DNA of 42,353 bases from the NCBI GenBank assembly GCA_964472195.1, contig CAYYJH010000013.1:1-42353 (forward strand). The letters are read 5' to 3'. Both the position numbers and the translations under genes were made by a program. Source of the DNA: BS750m-G4 sp964472195. GTDB lineage: Bacteria > Bacteroidota > Ignavibacteria > Tepidaquicellales > Tepidaquicellaceae. Below the pieces are notes generated by a model. That model had not been told where the DNA came from and did not search any database. It saw nothing but the letters and a program-made list of their open reading frames with translations. Shown here piece after piece: positions 18,231 to 27,308 of this stretch (positions within the stretch are counted from its first letter, which is position 1; every line of letters starts with the position of its first letter).

Positions 18231-19574
18231 TTAATACTTGAGCTGCCCTGTGTAATAATCGATCAGCTTTTTTGCGATTAAGAAATTGTATACCGAATTT
18301 ATCTTTTCTAACCTGAGATTGTTTAACTTCGTTAAAGCGGTTTGGACATCAAGTACCGTAGCAAGACCAACCCTGTAACTCTCTTCAGAGAGTAGCTTGT
18401 CTTGTTCGGCTGAAACGATATTTGTCTCCAGTATTTCAATTTGCTTATAAGCAGTCTCAAGATCTAAAACTGCTTTTTTAATTTCCGATTTAATTTGTAG
18501 TTCTAAAAATTTTAAATCTTCTGATTTTTGTTTTATATTCACTTCAGCAATTTGTTCATTCACATCAAGATTAAATCCCTGAAATATTGGGTAGTTTAAC
18601 GATAATCCATAAGATGCAACTCTTGTATCTGTAATTTCGGATACTGCATTTCCACTCAAATTATAATTTCCGAATGCAGATAAAGTTGGAGCGAATAAAT
18701 TTTTCTTTGCAATGCTTAGTTTCGTTTGGTATATCTTAATATCTTGTATACCTTGCTTGTAATCATACCTGTTTCTAATCGCATTGTTAACTAATTTATT
18801 AATATCGCGATTGTTATCCAAAATCAATCCGAGCTCTTCTTTCGATAAATCTGGTTTAATACCTTGAGGGTCAACGGTAAATTCCTTATTTACGTCTTCA
18901 TTCATAACAAGCAATAAATCAACTTTCGATTTTCTAAAATCATTCTTCGATTGCTCAAGACTTAATTCATTTTGTGCAACCTGGACTTCCTGTTTATAAA
19001 CATCTGCAATTGTTTTCTTCCCAACATTATAGTATTCCTTAATTTTCTCTAATTGTGCTATAGATTCAGAAAGATTATCTTCATTAGTTTTTACAACCTG
19101 TTCCTTTTTTAATACTTCGAAAAAATATTGATTCACAGATATAACCAAACTGTTTTTTTCGCGCTCAAGACTTAATCTTAGTGAACGCTCGTTTTCATTT
19201 TCAAGATCGACTCTTTCATAATTGGCAAATCCATCGAAGAGTGTAACATTGGAATTTAATGATAGATTGAAATTATCCTGCGTCATATCCTGATCACCAA
19301 TTGTTATTGGAATTCCATTTTGAAAAAATGTTCCACCTTTTGAAAATGTGTGAGACCTGTTCCAACCCGCAGAAAAGCTTAGAGATGGAAATAAATCACC
19401 TTTAGTAGATTTGGTGTTATGTTTCTGAATTTGAAGGTTATTCTTTATTGTTTCGATTGATGAATTATTACTCAATGCTGTTTGTACGGCTTCATCAAGA
19501 TCGAGTCTTTGCTGTGAAAAAATTAGATTTGGTATTGTTAATATGAATGCAGATAAAAAAAATAATTTCTTCAT
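18231..19574 (-). CDS. TolC-family outer-membrane efflux protein
   Basis: The 447-residue protein has a signal peptide (about 1-20), then the two-fold repeated long alpha-helical coiled-coil architecture of OEP/TolC proteins. Features include D-E-A-V-Q-T-A-L-S-N-N-S near the N-terminus and the second-repeat segment L-S-E-E-S-Y-R-V-G-L-A-T-V-L-D-V. It is the first gene of the export operon, so a promoter should lie in 19575-19859. It would provide the outer-membrane channel for the adaptor and ABC proteins that follow. Confidence 0.94.
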   Translation of the reverse strand: MKKLFFLSAFILTIPNLIFSQQRLDLDEAVQTALSNNSSIETIKNNLQIQKHNTKSTKGDLFPSLSFSAGWNRSHTFSKGGTFFQNGIPITIGDQDMTQDNFNLSLNSNVTLFDGFANYERVDLENENERSLRLSLEREKNSLVISVNQYFFEVLKKEQVVKTNEDNLSESIAQLEKIKEYYNVGKKTIADVYKQEVQVAQNELSLEQSKNDFRKSKVDLLLVMNEDVNKEFTVDPQGIKPDLSKEELGLILDNNRDINKLVNNAIRNRYDYKQGIQDIKIYQTKLSIAKKNLFAPTLSAFGNYNLSGNAVSEITDTRVASYGLSLNYPIFQGFNLDVNEQIAEVNIKQKSEDLKFLELQIKSEIKKAVLDLETAYKQIEILETNIVSAEQDKLLSEESYRVGLATVLDVQTALTKLNNLRLEKINSVYNFLIAKKLIDYYTGQLKY

Positions 19575-19859
19575 TAGTTTCTCATTTAAATTGACGTTTC
19601 AGTTATTGATAATGTATACTATTAAATTTAGACGTAAACAACTGTGTTTAGTTTCAGTTATTTATTTCTAAAGAATACTAAACTAATCAAAATATTTTAC
19701 AAATTCATCTTAAATACTATGAGAAAAGAGATACCAATTTTTGTTTCGTAATAAATTTAATTTCAATTTCTTTTTACATATTATTCGTTCACATTCATAT
19801 TAATGTAACATACAGGATAAAAGAAAACATTCATAAAAATTAACATAAAAATTTAAAAC

Positions 19860-20270
19860 ATGGTTTACATAACAAGAAAAGAACACTTCTCATCATCACA
19901 TCAACTTTTTAATCCAAATCTTAATGCTGAAAAAAACAAAGCAATTTTTGATAAGTGTTATAATATTCATGGTCATAATTACTACCTCGAAGTAACACTC
20001 GCTGGTGAGCCAAGTCCGGAAAGTGGATACGTTATGGATTTCAAAGAAATGAAATCAATTATTCATGAAGAAATTATAAATAAAGTCGACCATACACACC
20101 TTAACGATTTAGAAATGTTTAAAGGTAAAATACTGACTGCAGAAATTATTGTGAAAATATTTTGGGACATATTAGAAAATAAATTGAGAAGAGAAAATTC
20201 CAGATTGTACTCATTGAGATTGTATGAGACAGATAATAATTATGTCGAATATAAAGGTAGTGCTTCTTAA
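19860..20270 (+). CDS. queD: 6-carboxytetrahydropterin synthase QueD
   Basis: The 136-residue protein carries zinc ligands His 14, His 37 and His 39 and the catalytic Cys 33 in a C-x-x-x-H-G-H motif, which separates QueD from the PTPS-III type. Asp 77-His 78 completes the triad, and Glu 123 in L-Y-E-T is the pterin-binding acid. It converts dihydroneopterin triphosphate to 6-carboxytetrahydropterin, an early step to queuosine. No queC, queE or queF lies nearby. The RNA methyltransferase starts 3 bases after its stop codon, so the two genes, both concerned with RNA modification, form an operon. Confidence 0.93.
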   Translation: MVYITRKEHFSSSHQLFNPNLNAEKNKAIFDKCYNIHGHNYYLEVTLAGEPSPESGYVMDFKEMKSIIHEEIINKVDHTHLNDLEMFKGKILTAEIIVKIFWDILENKLRRENSRLYSLRLYETDNNYVEYKGSAS

Positions 20271-20272
20271 TA

Positions 20273-21046
20273 ATGACAATCAACGAATTAAAGTATTACG
20301 AAAACCTAAAAAGAAAAAAATTTAGAGACTCCGAAGACCTCTTTTTAATTGAAGGAATACATTTAATTGAGGAATGTCTTAAATCAAAATATTACAGCGA
20401 GTCATTTAAAAAGATAATTATCAGGAATGGTTTTGAAAACCACAAGGTTTTAAAAAAAATTCAAACTGCCCCAGGTAACATTGAAACTGTTTATGTAGAA
20501 AAAAATAAATTTAAAAAGCTTTCTGAAACAGTCAACACTCAGGGAATAATCGGAGTTGTTCAAAAAACATCTTTAAAAAGAAAATCAAAAAGGAAAAATT
20601 TAATCGTCTCATTGGACAACATAAATGACCCTGGGAATCTTGGTACTATCATAAGAACCTGTTATTGGTTTGATGTCGATGAAATTATAATCAGCAAACA
20701 ATCCGTTGAATTATTTAATTCAAAGGTTATAAGGGCTTCTCAGGGGGCTCTGTTTAATATAGCAATTAAAGAAAATATAGATCTCTCTGAAGAACTGAAT
20801 ATGCTTAGCTCTGAAGGTTATCAAATATTTTTAGCAGATTCATATGGGAAAAAACTGTTGAGCGATTTGAACTTTGATAGTGATGAGTGTGTTGTTTTCG
20901 TTTTTGGAAATGAAGCACATGGATTATCAAAAGCATTAAAAAAGTCAAAGAGTTTTAACACAATTCGTATCAAAAGAATTACAGATTGCGAATCTTTAAA
21001 TGTCGGTGTGAGTGTTGGAATCTTTCTCAACAGCTATCGTAATTGA
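20273..21046 (+). CDS. SpoU/TrmH-family RNA 2'-O-methyltransferase
   Basis: The 257-residue protein has an N-terminal L30e-like substrate-binding domain (about 1-100) and a C-terminal SPOUT domain with the three knot motifs: N-D-P-G-N-L-G-T-I-I-R-T (118-129), F-V-F-G-N-E-A-H-G-L-S (209-219) and E-S-L-N-V-G-V-S-V-G-I-F-L (240-252). This is the RlmB/TsnR-like arrangement. It probably methylates a ribose in 23S rRNA, but the exact nucleotide cannot be assigned. It is co-transcribed with queD. Confidence 0.93.
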   Translation: MTINELKYYENLKRKKFRDSEDLFLIEGIHLIEECLKSKYYSESFKKIIIRNGFENHKVLKKIQTAPGNIETVYVEKNKFKKLSETVNTQGIIGVVQKTSLKRKSKRKNLIVSLDNINDPGNLGTIIRTCYWFDVDEIIISKQSVELFNSKVIRASQGALFNIAIKENIDLSEELNMLSSEGYQIFLADSYGKKLLSDLNFDSDECVVFVFGNEAHGLSKALKKSKSFNTIRIKRITDCESLNVGVSVGIFLNSYRN

Positions 21047-21103
21047 AATAAAAATCTGTTCTACAGATTTTATATCAGTGGTAAAAACCCCCTCGATCAA
21101 ATA

Positions 21104-21139
21104 AAAAGCCCTCACTCTAACAGAAAAGTGAAGGCTTTT
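21104..21139. terminator. bidirectional terminator between methyltransferase and T9SS gene
   Basis: Arms AAAAGCCCTCACT (21104-21116) and AGTGAAGGCTTTT (21127-21139) pair with a single mismatch around a 10-base loop. A-tracts and T-tracts at both ends let it act for the plus-strand methyltransferase gene and the minus-strand secreted-protein gene that converge here. Confidence 0.8.
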
Positions 21140-21157
21140 AAAATAAAAAACTCGAAC

Positions 21158-23158
21158 TTACTTCATAAGTAACATCTTCTTCGTATCGGTAAAGTCACCA
21201 GCATTAATCTTATAATAATAAACTCCCGAAGCTAAATTTCGTGCATCAAAAATTACGAAATGATTTCCGGGATCTTGCTGGGGTTTATTAAATATAGTAA
21301 CAACTTTTCCTAACATATCAAAGACCGTAATCTTAACATCTGATTTATGAAGTATATTATAATCTATTCTTGTCGTTGGATTGAATGGATTCGGATAGTT
21401 TTGAGATAATTCGTATTTATTAGCGTTCTCATTACTATTCCCAACTCCGGTAACAGAAGGACTTACATAAACAGTAACTGTTCTTTTGTGAACAGGTGTA
21501 CCGTTTGAACCTTTACCCGTTACAGTAATCGTATATAATCCAGTCGTAACACCACCTGTTGCAGTAACTCTCATTGGTTTATTCTGCGGAGGTGAAGGAA
21601 GTGTATTTCCATTCGGAAATGCAATAGTCAATGTACCACTCCCTGGATTAGGTGCATATGTTGCTGTAAAAGTAGTTACATCGCTGTATCCTTTTACACT
21701 CGGAATAGCAAATCTAAAATCAACACTTCCATTGTTTGCGTTTAAACTATCTGTTGCCGGATAGACACGCATTCCAAAGTCAGGGTAATAAGCAACAAAG
21801 CTTGAGAAAGAGCCGTATCTGAAATCAGTCCAGTTAACCATCGATGTCTTCGAGTTGGAAGTTATTGATGTATAATCTCCCTGGTATCTTGGATTTCCAC
21901 CACCACCACAAGTTGGGCAATTTATTCTCATCTTCTGATTCGAAATCTGCTGGTTTGTTGCAAACGATACTCCACCATTATCAGAATGTGTAGCATAGAT
22001 CAAAGCACTATCTGACGTTGGAGTATCTCTTGTATCCATAAACTGAATATAAAGCCTTCCCGTAGTGATATCACACCAGGGTGCCGGCTGGAATTGATAA
22101 TGGTTTTGTGAACTTGGATCATCATTGACGACAACTCCTGAAGACCATGATGTACCTCCGTTATCAGAATATCTGCAGTAAACATCAGACTTGTTTCCGT
22201 TTCCGGGAGGATTGTTCGTAGCATAAACTAAATAAAGTCTTCCCCTGTGTGGTCCATTGCTGTTATCCGCAGTTATAAACGGATATGGTCTTAATCTCAT
22301 ACCCTGGATTGAGTTTCTACCACCTACAGCAGTTCCTAAATAACCGGAAAAATTCTGTGCAGACATCATTGTGAAACTCGCACCACCATTTGTAGATCTA
22401 TAAAAGATATAAGTAGAAGCAAAAGCACTTCCGGAATTACCGACTGCAAAAACAGTACCACCATTTGTACTTCCGTTCGGACCTACACATACCATTGCTC
22501 CAGGTAATGGGCTGTAGGAAAATGTCAAAGATCCACCAAACGAAGCACCTAAGTTTGTACTTCTTTTAAAATTCGCACCACTGAAACTACTGTTCGTCAT
22601 GATTGTATAGATGTAATTAGCGTAAGGACCTCCAGTCTGAACTGCAGCCATCCAGTTTTTATCTCTGCCTGTGTTTCCGTAAACCCACGACTGCCAGGTT
22701 TGTCCATTATTTGTAGATTTGATAATTTTTGTACCTGATATTGAACCATACATGTTTTCATAATACAGGTTACCTGCACCATCATACGCTGTTGTTGGAT
22801 CTCCTCTTGGTGTTGAACCGAAACTAGGAACAGTTGAAGCCCAGTCATAACCATTTTGTGTATAATGAGGTCCGTTGATATTATACGCACAAAAGAACTG
22901 TAAAGGATTGTTTGGGTTTGCTGATATGTGGCACTCTGCAAAATCAGTTCCAATGTTGAAATTATCATAATCACCTACTGTCACCGGTGCCATCGGAGAT
23001 TGTATCGTCGGCGGAAGATTATCGTACATACCCGGAGGAATGCCGTCTACTCTCGGATCATCTACCTGACCAAAAATTGTGTAAGACAACCCGAGAAAAA
23101 TAATTAAAGAAAGTATCTTCAAAAGATTACTAACTTTTAGAAGAGAACGAAATTTCAT
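21158..23158 (-). CDS. T9SS-secreted Asp-box (sialidase-like) propeller protein, copy A
   Basis: The 666-residue protein has a signal peptide (about 10-30), a long beta-propeller region with several Asp-boxes (S-T-N-N-G-Q-T-W, S-T-N-G-G-A-S-F, S-D-N-G-G-T-S-W, S-D-N-G-G-V-S-F), an Ig-like segment (about 480-570) and a T9SS type A sorting domain. The sorting domain starts at Y-E-L-S-Q-N-Y-P-N-P-F-N-P near 580 and ends T-K-K-M-L-L-M-K. It should be exported by Sec, moved across the outer membrane by T9SS and anchored or released. Catalytic sialidase residues are not recognisable, so enzymatic activity is not claimed. A C-P-T-C motif is shared with copy B. The neighbouring 665-residue gene is a full-length paralogue. 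Confidence 0.88.
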   Translation of the reverse strand: MKFRSLLKVSNLLKILSLIIFLGLSYTIFGQVDDPRVDGIPPGMYDNLPPTIQSPMAPVTVGDYDNFNIGTDFAECHISANPNNPLQFFCAYNINGPHYTQNGYDWASTVPSFGSTPRGDPTTAYDGAGNLYYENMYGSISGTKIIKSTNNGQTWQSWVYGNTGRDKNWMAAVQTGGPYANYIYTIMTNSSFSGANFKRSTNLGASFGGSLTFSYSPLPGAMVCVGPNGSTNGGTVFAVGNSGSAFASTYIFYRSTNGGASFTMMSAQNFSGYLGTAVGGRNSIQGMRLRPYPFITADNSNGPHRGRLYLVYATNNPPGNGNKSDVYCRYSDNGGTSWSSGVVVNDDPSSQNHYQFQPAPWCDITTGRLYIQFMDTRDTPTSDSALIYATHSDNGGVSFATNQQISNQKMRINCPTCGGGGNPRYQGDYTSITSNSKTSMVNWTDFRYGSFSSFVAYYPDFGMRVYPATDSLNANNGSVDFRFAIPSVKGYSDVTTFTATYAPNPGSGTLTIAFPNGNTLPSPPQNKPMRVTATGGVTTGLYTITVTGKGSNGTPVHKRTVTVYVSPSVTGVGNSNENANKYELSQNYPNPFNPTTRIDYNILHKSDVKITVFDMLGKVVTIFNKPQQDPGNHFVIFDARNLASGVYYYKINAGDFTDTKKMLLMK

Positions 23159-23287
23159 AATTTAATTTTTTTAGTTAGTAAAAAATAATTGAGAGTATAG
23201 TGTTAATTTTATTAAAAAGCAATTAATAATATTCTTTCCTTAAAACTAATTAAATTACATAATAGTTCTTCTAAAAACTATCTATAA

Positions 23288-23315
23288 AAAAGCTTCCAGA
23301 AATCTGAAAGCTTTT
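23288..23315 (-). terminator. terminator after T9SS protein copy B
   Basis: Arms AAAAGCTTCCAGA (23288-23300) and TCTGAAAGCTTTT (23303-23315) pair with one mismatch. On the minus strand a run of T follows. It separates the two paralogous T9SS genes, so each probably has its own promoter. Confidence 0.75.
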
Positions 23316-23411
23316 AACAAAATGTTAATAAAATAAAATTCACAAACAGCCAGCACAATCTTATGTTTCACTTAATGATCTCTGCCTACTGTAGATTGAA
23401 TAAATATGAGA

Positions 23412-25409
23412 TTATTTCAATAATAACATCTTTTTAGTATCAACAAAATCTCCAGCACTAAGCTTATAGTAATAAACTCCCGAAGCTAATTTATTAGCGT
23501 TGAAAATAACGTGCTGCTTTCCGGGTGCTTGCTTTCCGCGGTTCATTTCTGTTACAACTCTGCCCATCGCATCGTAAACAGTTATTCTTACACTCGATTC
23601 CTTTAATAAATTATACTCTATTCTTGTTGTAGGATTAAACGGATTTGGATAATTCTGATACAATTCATACTTATTTACAATCTCAGTAGAATTTGATGTA
23701 CCTGTAACTGACGGTCTAACATATAATGTCACAAATCTCTGGTGAACAGGTGTTCCATTCGGACCTTTCGCAGTTAAAACAGCATTGTAAGTTCCGGGTG
23801 TTACGTTGTTAGCACCTATTCTTGATTTTCTATACCCGGGGAATGAACTCAAGGTACTTCCCATAGGATATGTAACAGTGAAATTTCCGGATGGTGGTGT
23901 CGGAGTGAACTGTGTAACAAATGTTACTGTGTTTCCCCATAATTTAACGGATGGGACATTTAAAACAACAGTTATCGAACCGTTTACAGAATTTAAACTG
24001 TCTGACGTTGGGCTAACAGTAAAAGCAAAATCGGGAAAGTAGGCAGTATAACTCCCAAAGTTTCCGTTTCTGAAATCTGTCCAGACTAACATCGATGTAA
24101 TTCCATTAGATGCAATACCATTATAATCGCCTTCGTATCTCGGTGTACCGCCTCCGGGACACGTTGTGCAATTGATTTTCATCTTTTTATTAGATATTCG
24201 TTGATTCGCCGCGAACGATACACCCCCGTTATCTGAATAAGATGCATAAATATAGGCGCTGTCATGCGTGGGAGTATCACGTGTATCCATCCACTGAACA
24301 TATAACCTGCCTGTAGTTTTATCACACCATATCGCAGGATGCCACTGGTGATTATTTTGAGTACTAACATCGTTGTTTACTTTTACTGCGTTAGACCATG
24401 TTGAGCCCTGATTCACTGAATACCTGCAGAAAATATCCGGTCTGTTTCCATTACCTGGAGGATCGTTAGAAGCATATACACAATATAACCTACCACGGTA
24501 AGTTCCATAACTATTATCCGCTGCTATAAAAGGATAAGGTCTTGTTCTCATATTCTCGACTGTATGTCTTCCATTTACATTACTGCCAACATAATTTGCC
24601 CAATTTTGTGAAGACCTTAGTGCAAAAGTGGCTCCACCATCTAAAGATCGATAAAACCTGTACGTAGATGCGAACGTGCTGCCCGAATTACCAACGACGT
24701 AAACAGCACCTCCTGATATACCCGTAGGACCTACACAGGGCATAGTACCGGGCAATGGACTAAATGAAAAAGAAAACGTTGAGGAAAAACTTGCACCCCT
24801 GTTTGTACTTCTTACCATGTTTGCACCACCTACGCTGTAGTTTGTCATTGTGGAATAGACATAATTTGTATAAGGACCAGCCGTTTGATCTGCACAAATC
24901 CAATTCTTATCATTGCCAAGATTCGCATTTACAATTGTAAACCAGGACAGACTATTATTATCCGAACGGGCAACCCTCGTTCCCTGAATTGAAGAACCGT
25001 ACATATTTTCATAATATAATCTTCCTAAACTATCGTAAGCAGTCACCGGATCTCCTCTCGGGCCGGAAAATGGAGGATTATTAGTTGCAAAAAAATAACC
25101 AAGAGTTGTATAATGAGTTCCATTAATATTAAAAGCTGTAAAGAATGCTTTAGGATTCGTCGGATTAGCTGATATATGCCCTTCCGCAAAATCAACTCCC
25201 ATATCAAAATTATCGAATCCATCTATGGTAACAACTGTCGGTAATGGTGTCACTTTAGGTGGAATCTGGTCTAAATCCTGGTAAGGAACCTGGTCGAGTA
25301 AAGGATTATCATAATCACTGAAAATATTAGTCGAATAACTTAAGATCACTAATAAACCAAATAGACTTAATACAATACAAAATTTTAATATTGATATTTT
25401 ATTCTTCAT
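23412..25409 (-). CDS. T9SS-secreted Asp-box (sialidase-like) propeller protein, copy B
   Basis: The 665-residue protein is collinear with copy A over its whole length: signal peptide, D-x-F-D-N-F/D-N-F-N-x-G segment, R-G-D-P-x-T-A-Y-D, N-M-Y-G-S, D-K-N-W, Asp-boxes, M-D-T-R-D-T-P-T, the I-N-C-x-T-C motif, the Ig-like part and the Y-P-N-P-F-N-P sorting domain ending M-L-L-L-K. Divergence is spread evenly, so the duplication is not very recent. Unlike most genes here it has a clear SD, AAGGAG, 7 bases before the ATG. The ligand or substrate is unknown; a surface-exposed adhesive or glycan-binding role is inference. Confidence 0.88.
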   Translation of the reverse strand: MKNKISILKFCIVLSLFGLLVILSYSTNIFSDYDNPLLDQVPYQDLDQIPPKVTPLPTVVTIDGFDNFDMGVDFAEGHISANPTNPKAFFTAFNINGTHYTTLGYFFATNNPPFSGPRGDPVTAYDSLGRLYYENMYGSSIQGTRVARSDNNSLSWFTIVNANLGNDKNWICADQTAGPYTNYVYSTMTNYSVGGANMVRSTNRGASFSSTFSFSFSPLPGTMPCVGPTGISGGAVYVVGNSGSTFASTYRFYRSLDGGATFALRSSQNWANYVGSNVNGRHTVENMRTRPYPFIAADNSYGTYRGRLYCVYASNDPPGNGNRPDIFCRYSVNQGSTWSNAVKVNNDVSTQNNHQWHPAIWCDKTTGRLYVQWMDTRDTPTHDSAYIYASYSDNGGVSFAANQRISNKKMKINCTTCPGGGTPRYEGDYNGIASNGITSMLVWTDFRNGNFGSYTAYFPDFAFTVSPTSDSLNSVNGSITVVLNVPSVKLWGNTVTFVTQFTPTPPSGNFTVTYPMGSTLSSFPGYRKSRIGANNVTPGTYNAVLTAKGPNGTPVHQRFVTLYVRPSVTGTSNSTEIVNKYELYQNYPNPFNPTTRIEYNLLKESSVRITVYDAMGRVVTEMNRGKQAPGKQHVIFNANKLASGVYYYKLSAGDFVDTKKMLLLK

Positions 25410-25416
25410 GATAAAT

Positions 25417-25422
25417 CTCCTT
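25417..25422 (-). promoter_or_regulatory. strong Shine-Dalgarno of T9SS copy B
   Basis: On the minus strand the sequence AAGGAG lies 7 bases before the ATG at 25409. Only two other genes in the window have a comparable site (34588 and 39902). Confidence 0.8.
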
Positions 25423-25513
25423 AATTTTAAGGTTTAAGTTAGTTTAATATTTTTTACTGTAAAAAACAAAATAATTATTAAAGTACGGTAGTAAAGTAAC
25501 TATAGCTTACTGA

Positions 25514-26758
25514 CTATATTAATTCTTTTTTTAAAATTTGAAGTGCCATTTGAACAGCTCTGATTTTATTTCTTTCTCTTATATTTCCAAACATAAATAC
25601 CCTTCCGTAAGTTTTGGATTCATCTGAATATCCAATCCATACAAGTCCAACAGGCTTTTTGTCAGTTCCGCCAGATGGTCCTGCAATTCCGGTTATTGAA
25701 ATGCCAATATCAGTTTTCAATACATTCCTAATTCCATATGCCATTTCTCGTGCAGTTTCCTCACTTACGGCACCGTGCTTTTCAATCGTATCTTTGTTTA
25801 CTTTTAAAATATTTATCTTTACATCATTCGAATATGAACAAACACCTCCTGCATAGTATTGAGAACTGCCACTGACATCAGTAATTCTCGAAGATAATAA
25901 TCCTCCTGTACACGACTCTGCAACTGCAAGTGTAATACCCTTTTTCAAAAGTAAATCTCCTACTATTTTTTCTAAAAGAGAATCATCAGTACCATAAATA
26001 TATTTGTCAGCTTTTTTATTTAGCACTTCTTCAATTTCCTTGATTTTTTTATCCGTTGTGTTTTCATCATTTGCTTTTACATCTATTCTTAGTCTCACTC
26101 CTTTAGGAGATGGAAGGAATGCAAGATTACTGTCTCCTATAAATCCTTTTACATCACCAATTAACTCTTGTAAGCCAGATTCACTAATGCCTGTTGTAAG
26201 TAGTGATTTGCTCTTTAATACGTAATTTATTTTTGATGCAAATTTTTTTCGAAGCAAAGAAAGGACGGATTTATCTATCATTGCTTTCATTTCAAACGGA
26301 ACACCGGGCAATGCAATTATAACACGATCATTTCTTTCAAACCACAATCCGGGAGCAGTTCCGATATCATTCCAGATTATTTTCGAATTCTTTGGAACTG
26401 TTGCCTGTTCTACATTAGATTCGGGTATTTTAATATTTCTTATCTTGAATAAATCATTAATGTGTTCGAGAACTTTCTCATCTATAATTAATTCATCTTT
26501 AAAAAAATTTATTAAAACAGGTTTTGTTATGTCGTCGTGAGTTGGACCTAAACCACCGGTAATAATTGTTACATCAAAGTTTTCGACTGAATCAACCAAC
26601 TCTGCGATAAGCTCTTTTTCACTGTCAGGTATTGTCACTATCCTTTTAACAGGCAATCCTATAGAGTACAAACGGCTACTGATAAACGCTGCATTGGAAT
26701 TTGTTATTTGCCCAATTAATATTTCATCACCTATCGATATTACTTTAGATATCAACAT
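25514..26758 (-). CDS. cinA: CinA, two-domain nicotinamide-nucleotide amidase
   Basis: The 414-residue protein has the N-terminal COG1058 (MoCF-like) domain with G-D-E-I-L-I-G (10-16) and G-G-L-G-P-T-H-D-D (68-76). A linker and a C-terminal PncC domain follow, with A-E-S-C-T-G-G (280-286) and T-G-I-A-G-P-S-G-G (about 357). The full-length form combines ADP-ribose pyrophosphatase-type and NMN deamidase activities used in pyridine-nucleotide recycling. It is the last gene of the pgsA-pgpA-cinA group, 19 bases after pgpA. Confidence 0.96.
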   Translation of the reverse strand: MLISKVISIGDEILIGQITNSNAAFISSRLYSIGLPVKRIVTIPDSEKELIAELVDSVENFDVTIITGGLGPTHDDITKPVLINFFKDELIIDEKVLEHINDLFKIRNIKIPESNVEQATVPKNSKIIWNDIGTAPGLWFERNDRVIIALPGVPFEMKAMIDKSVLSLLRKKFASKINYVLKSKSLLTTGISESGLQELIGDVKGFIGDSNLAFLPSPKGVRLRIDVKANDENTTDKKIKEIEEVLNKKADKYIYGTDDSLLEKIVGDLLLKKGITLAVAESCTGGLLSSRITDVSGSSQYYAGGVCSYSNDVKINILKVNKDTIEKHGAVSEETAREMAYGIRNVLKTDIGISITGIAGPSGGTDKKPVGLVWIGYSDESKTYGRVFMFGNIRERNKIRAVQMALQILKKELI

Positions 26759-26777
26759 GTATTCTATCTATAAACCT

Positions 26778-27308
26778 TTAGTTAAAAAATTGTTTTGCAA
26801 AATTTATTATAATACAAGATAAAATCCCAGCATATATACCTGCGATTACATCATCCATCATTATTCCAAAACCGTTTTTCAATTTGTCAAAATATTTTGC
26901 AGGTTGTATTTTTGTGATATCAAAAAATCTGAATGCTACGAAAGCCAGTGAAAAACTAAATAAAGTAAGATTCAAATTCATTGAATTAAATAAACTACTC
27001 ATGATAAAAACTGTAATCCACATCCCAACGATCTCATCGATTACTACGACAGAAGGGTCATCTCCATATCTTTTAATCATATTCCCTGAGACAAAAACCC
27101 CGATAATAAAACATGCAATAATTATTGGCAATAATACAATCGATTCTAAGAAACCCGGAATCAAAAAAAACAATATCGCAAACAAACTACCAAATGTTCC
27201 ACTTGCTTTAGGAATATACCCAACGAACATTCCACTCGAAAGCATTTTACTAAAGAAATCAACTTTTATATTCGGATTAACGATTGTTTTTACTTTTGTG
27301 AATTTCAA
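26778..27308 (-). CDS. pgpA: phosphatidylglycerophosphatase A
   Basis: The 176-residue membrane protein contains the PgpA signature: G-Y-I-P-K-A-S-G-T-F-G-S (30-41), V-V-V-I-D-E-I-V-G (87-95) and M-D-D-V-I-A-G (151-157), with the conserved acids Asp 91, Glu 92, Asp 152 and Asp 153. It dephosphorylates phosphatidylglycerol phosphate, the product of the enzyme encoded just upstream. The TTG start overlaps the pgsA stop in a TTGA tetranucleotide. Met 22 is a weaker alternative start. Confidence 0.93.
   Translation of the reverse strand: MKFTKVKTIVNPNIKVDFFSKMLSSGMFVGYIPKASGTFGSLFAILFFLIPGFLESIVLLPIIIACFIIGVFVSGNMIKRYGDDPSVVVIDEIVGMWITVFIMSSLFNSMNLNLTLFSFSLAFVAFRFFDITKIQPAKYFDKLKNGFGIMMDDVIAGIYAGILSCIIINFAKQFFN

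Noticed and set aside
21051..21071. Perfect 9-bp AT-rich stem AAAATCTGT/ACAGATTTT just after the methyltransferase gene
   Set aside because: No T-tract follows and a much better bidirectional terminator lies about 35 bases downstream.
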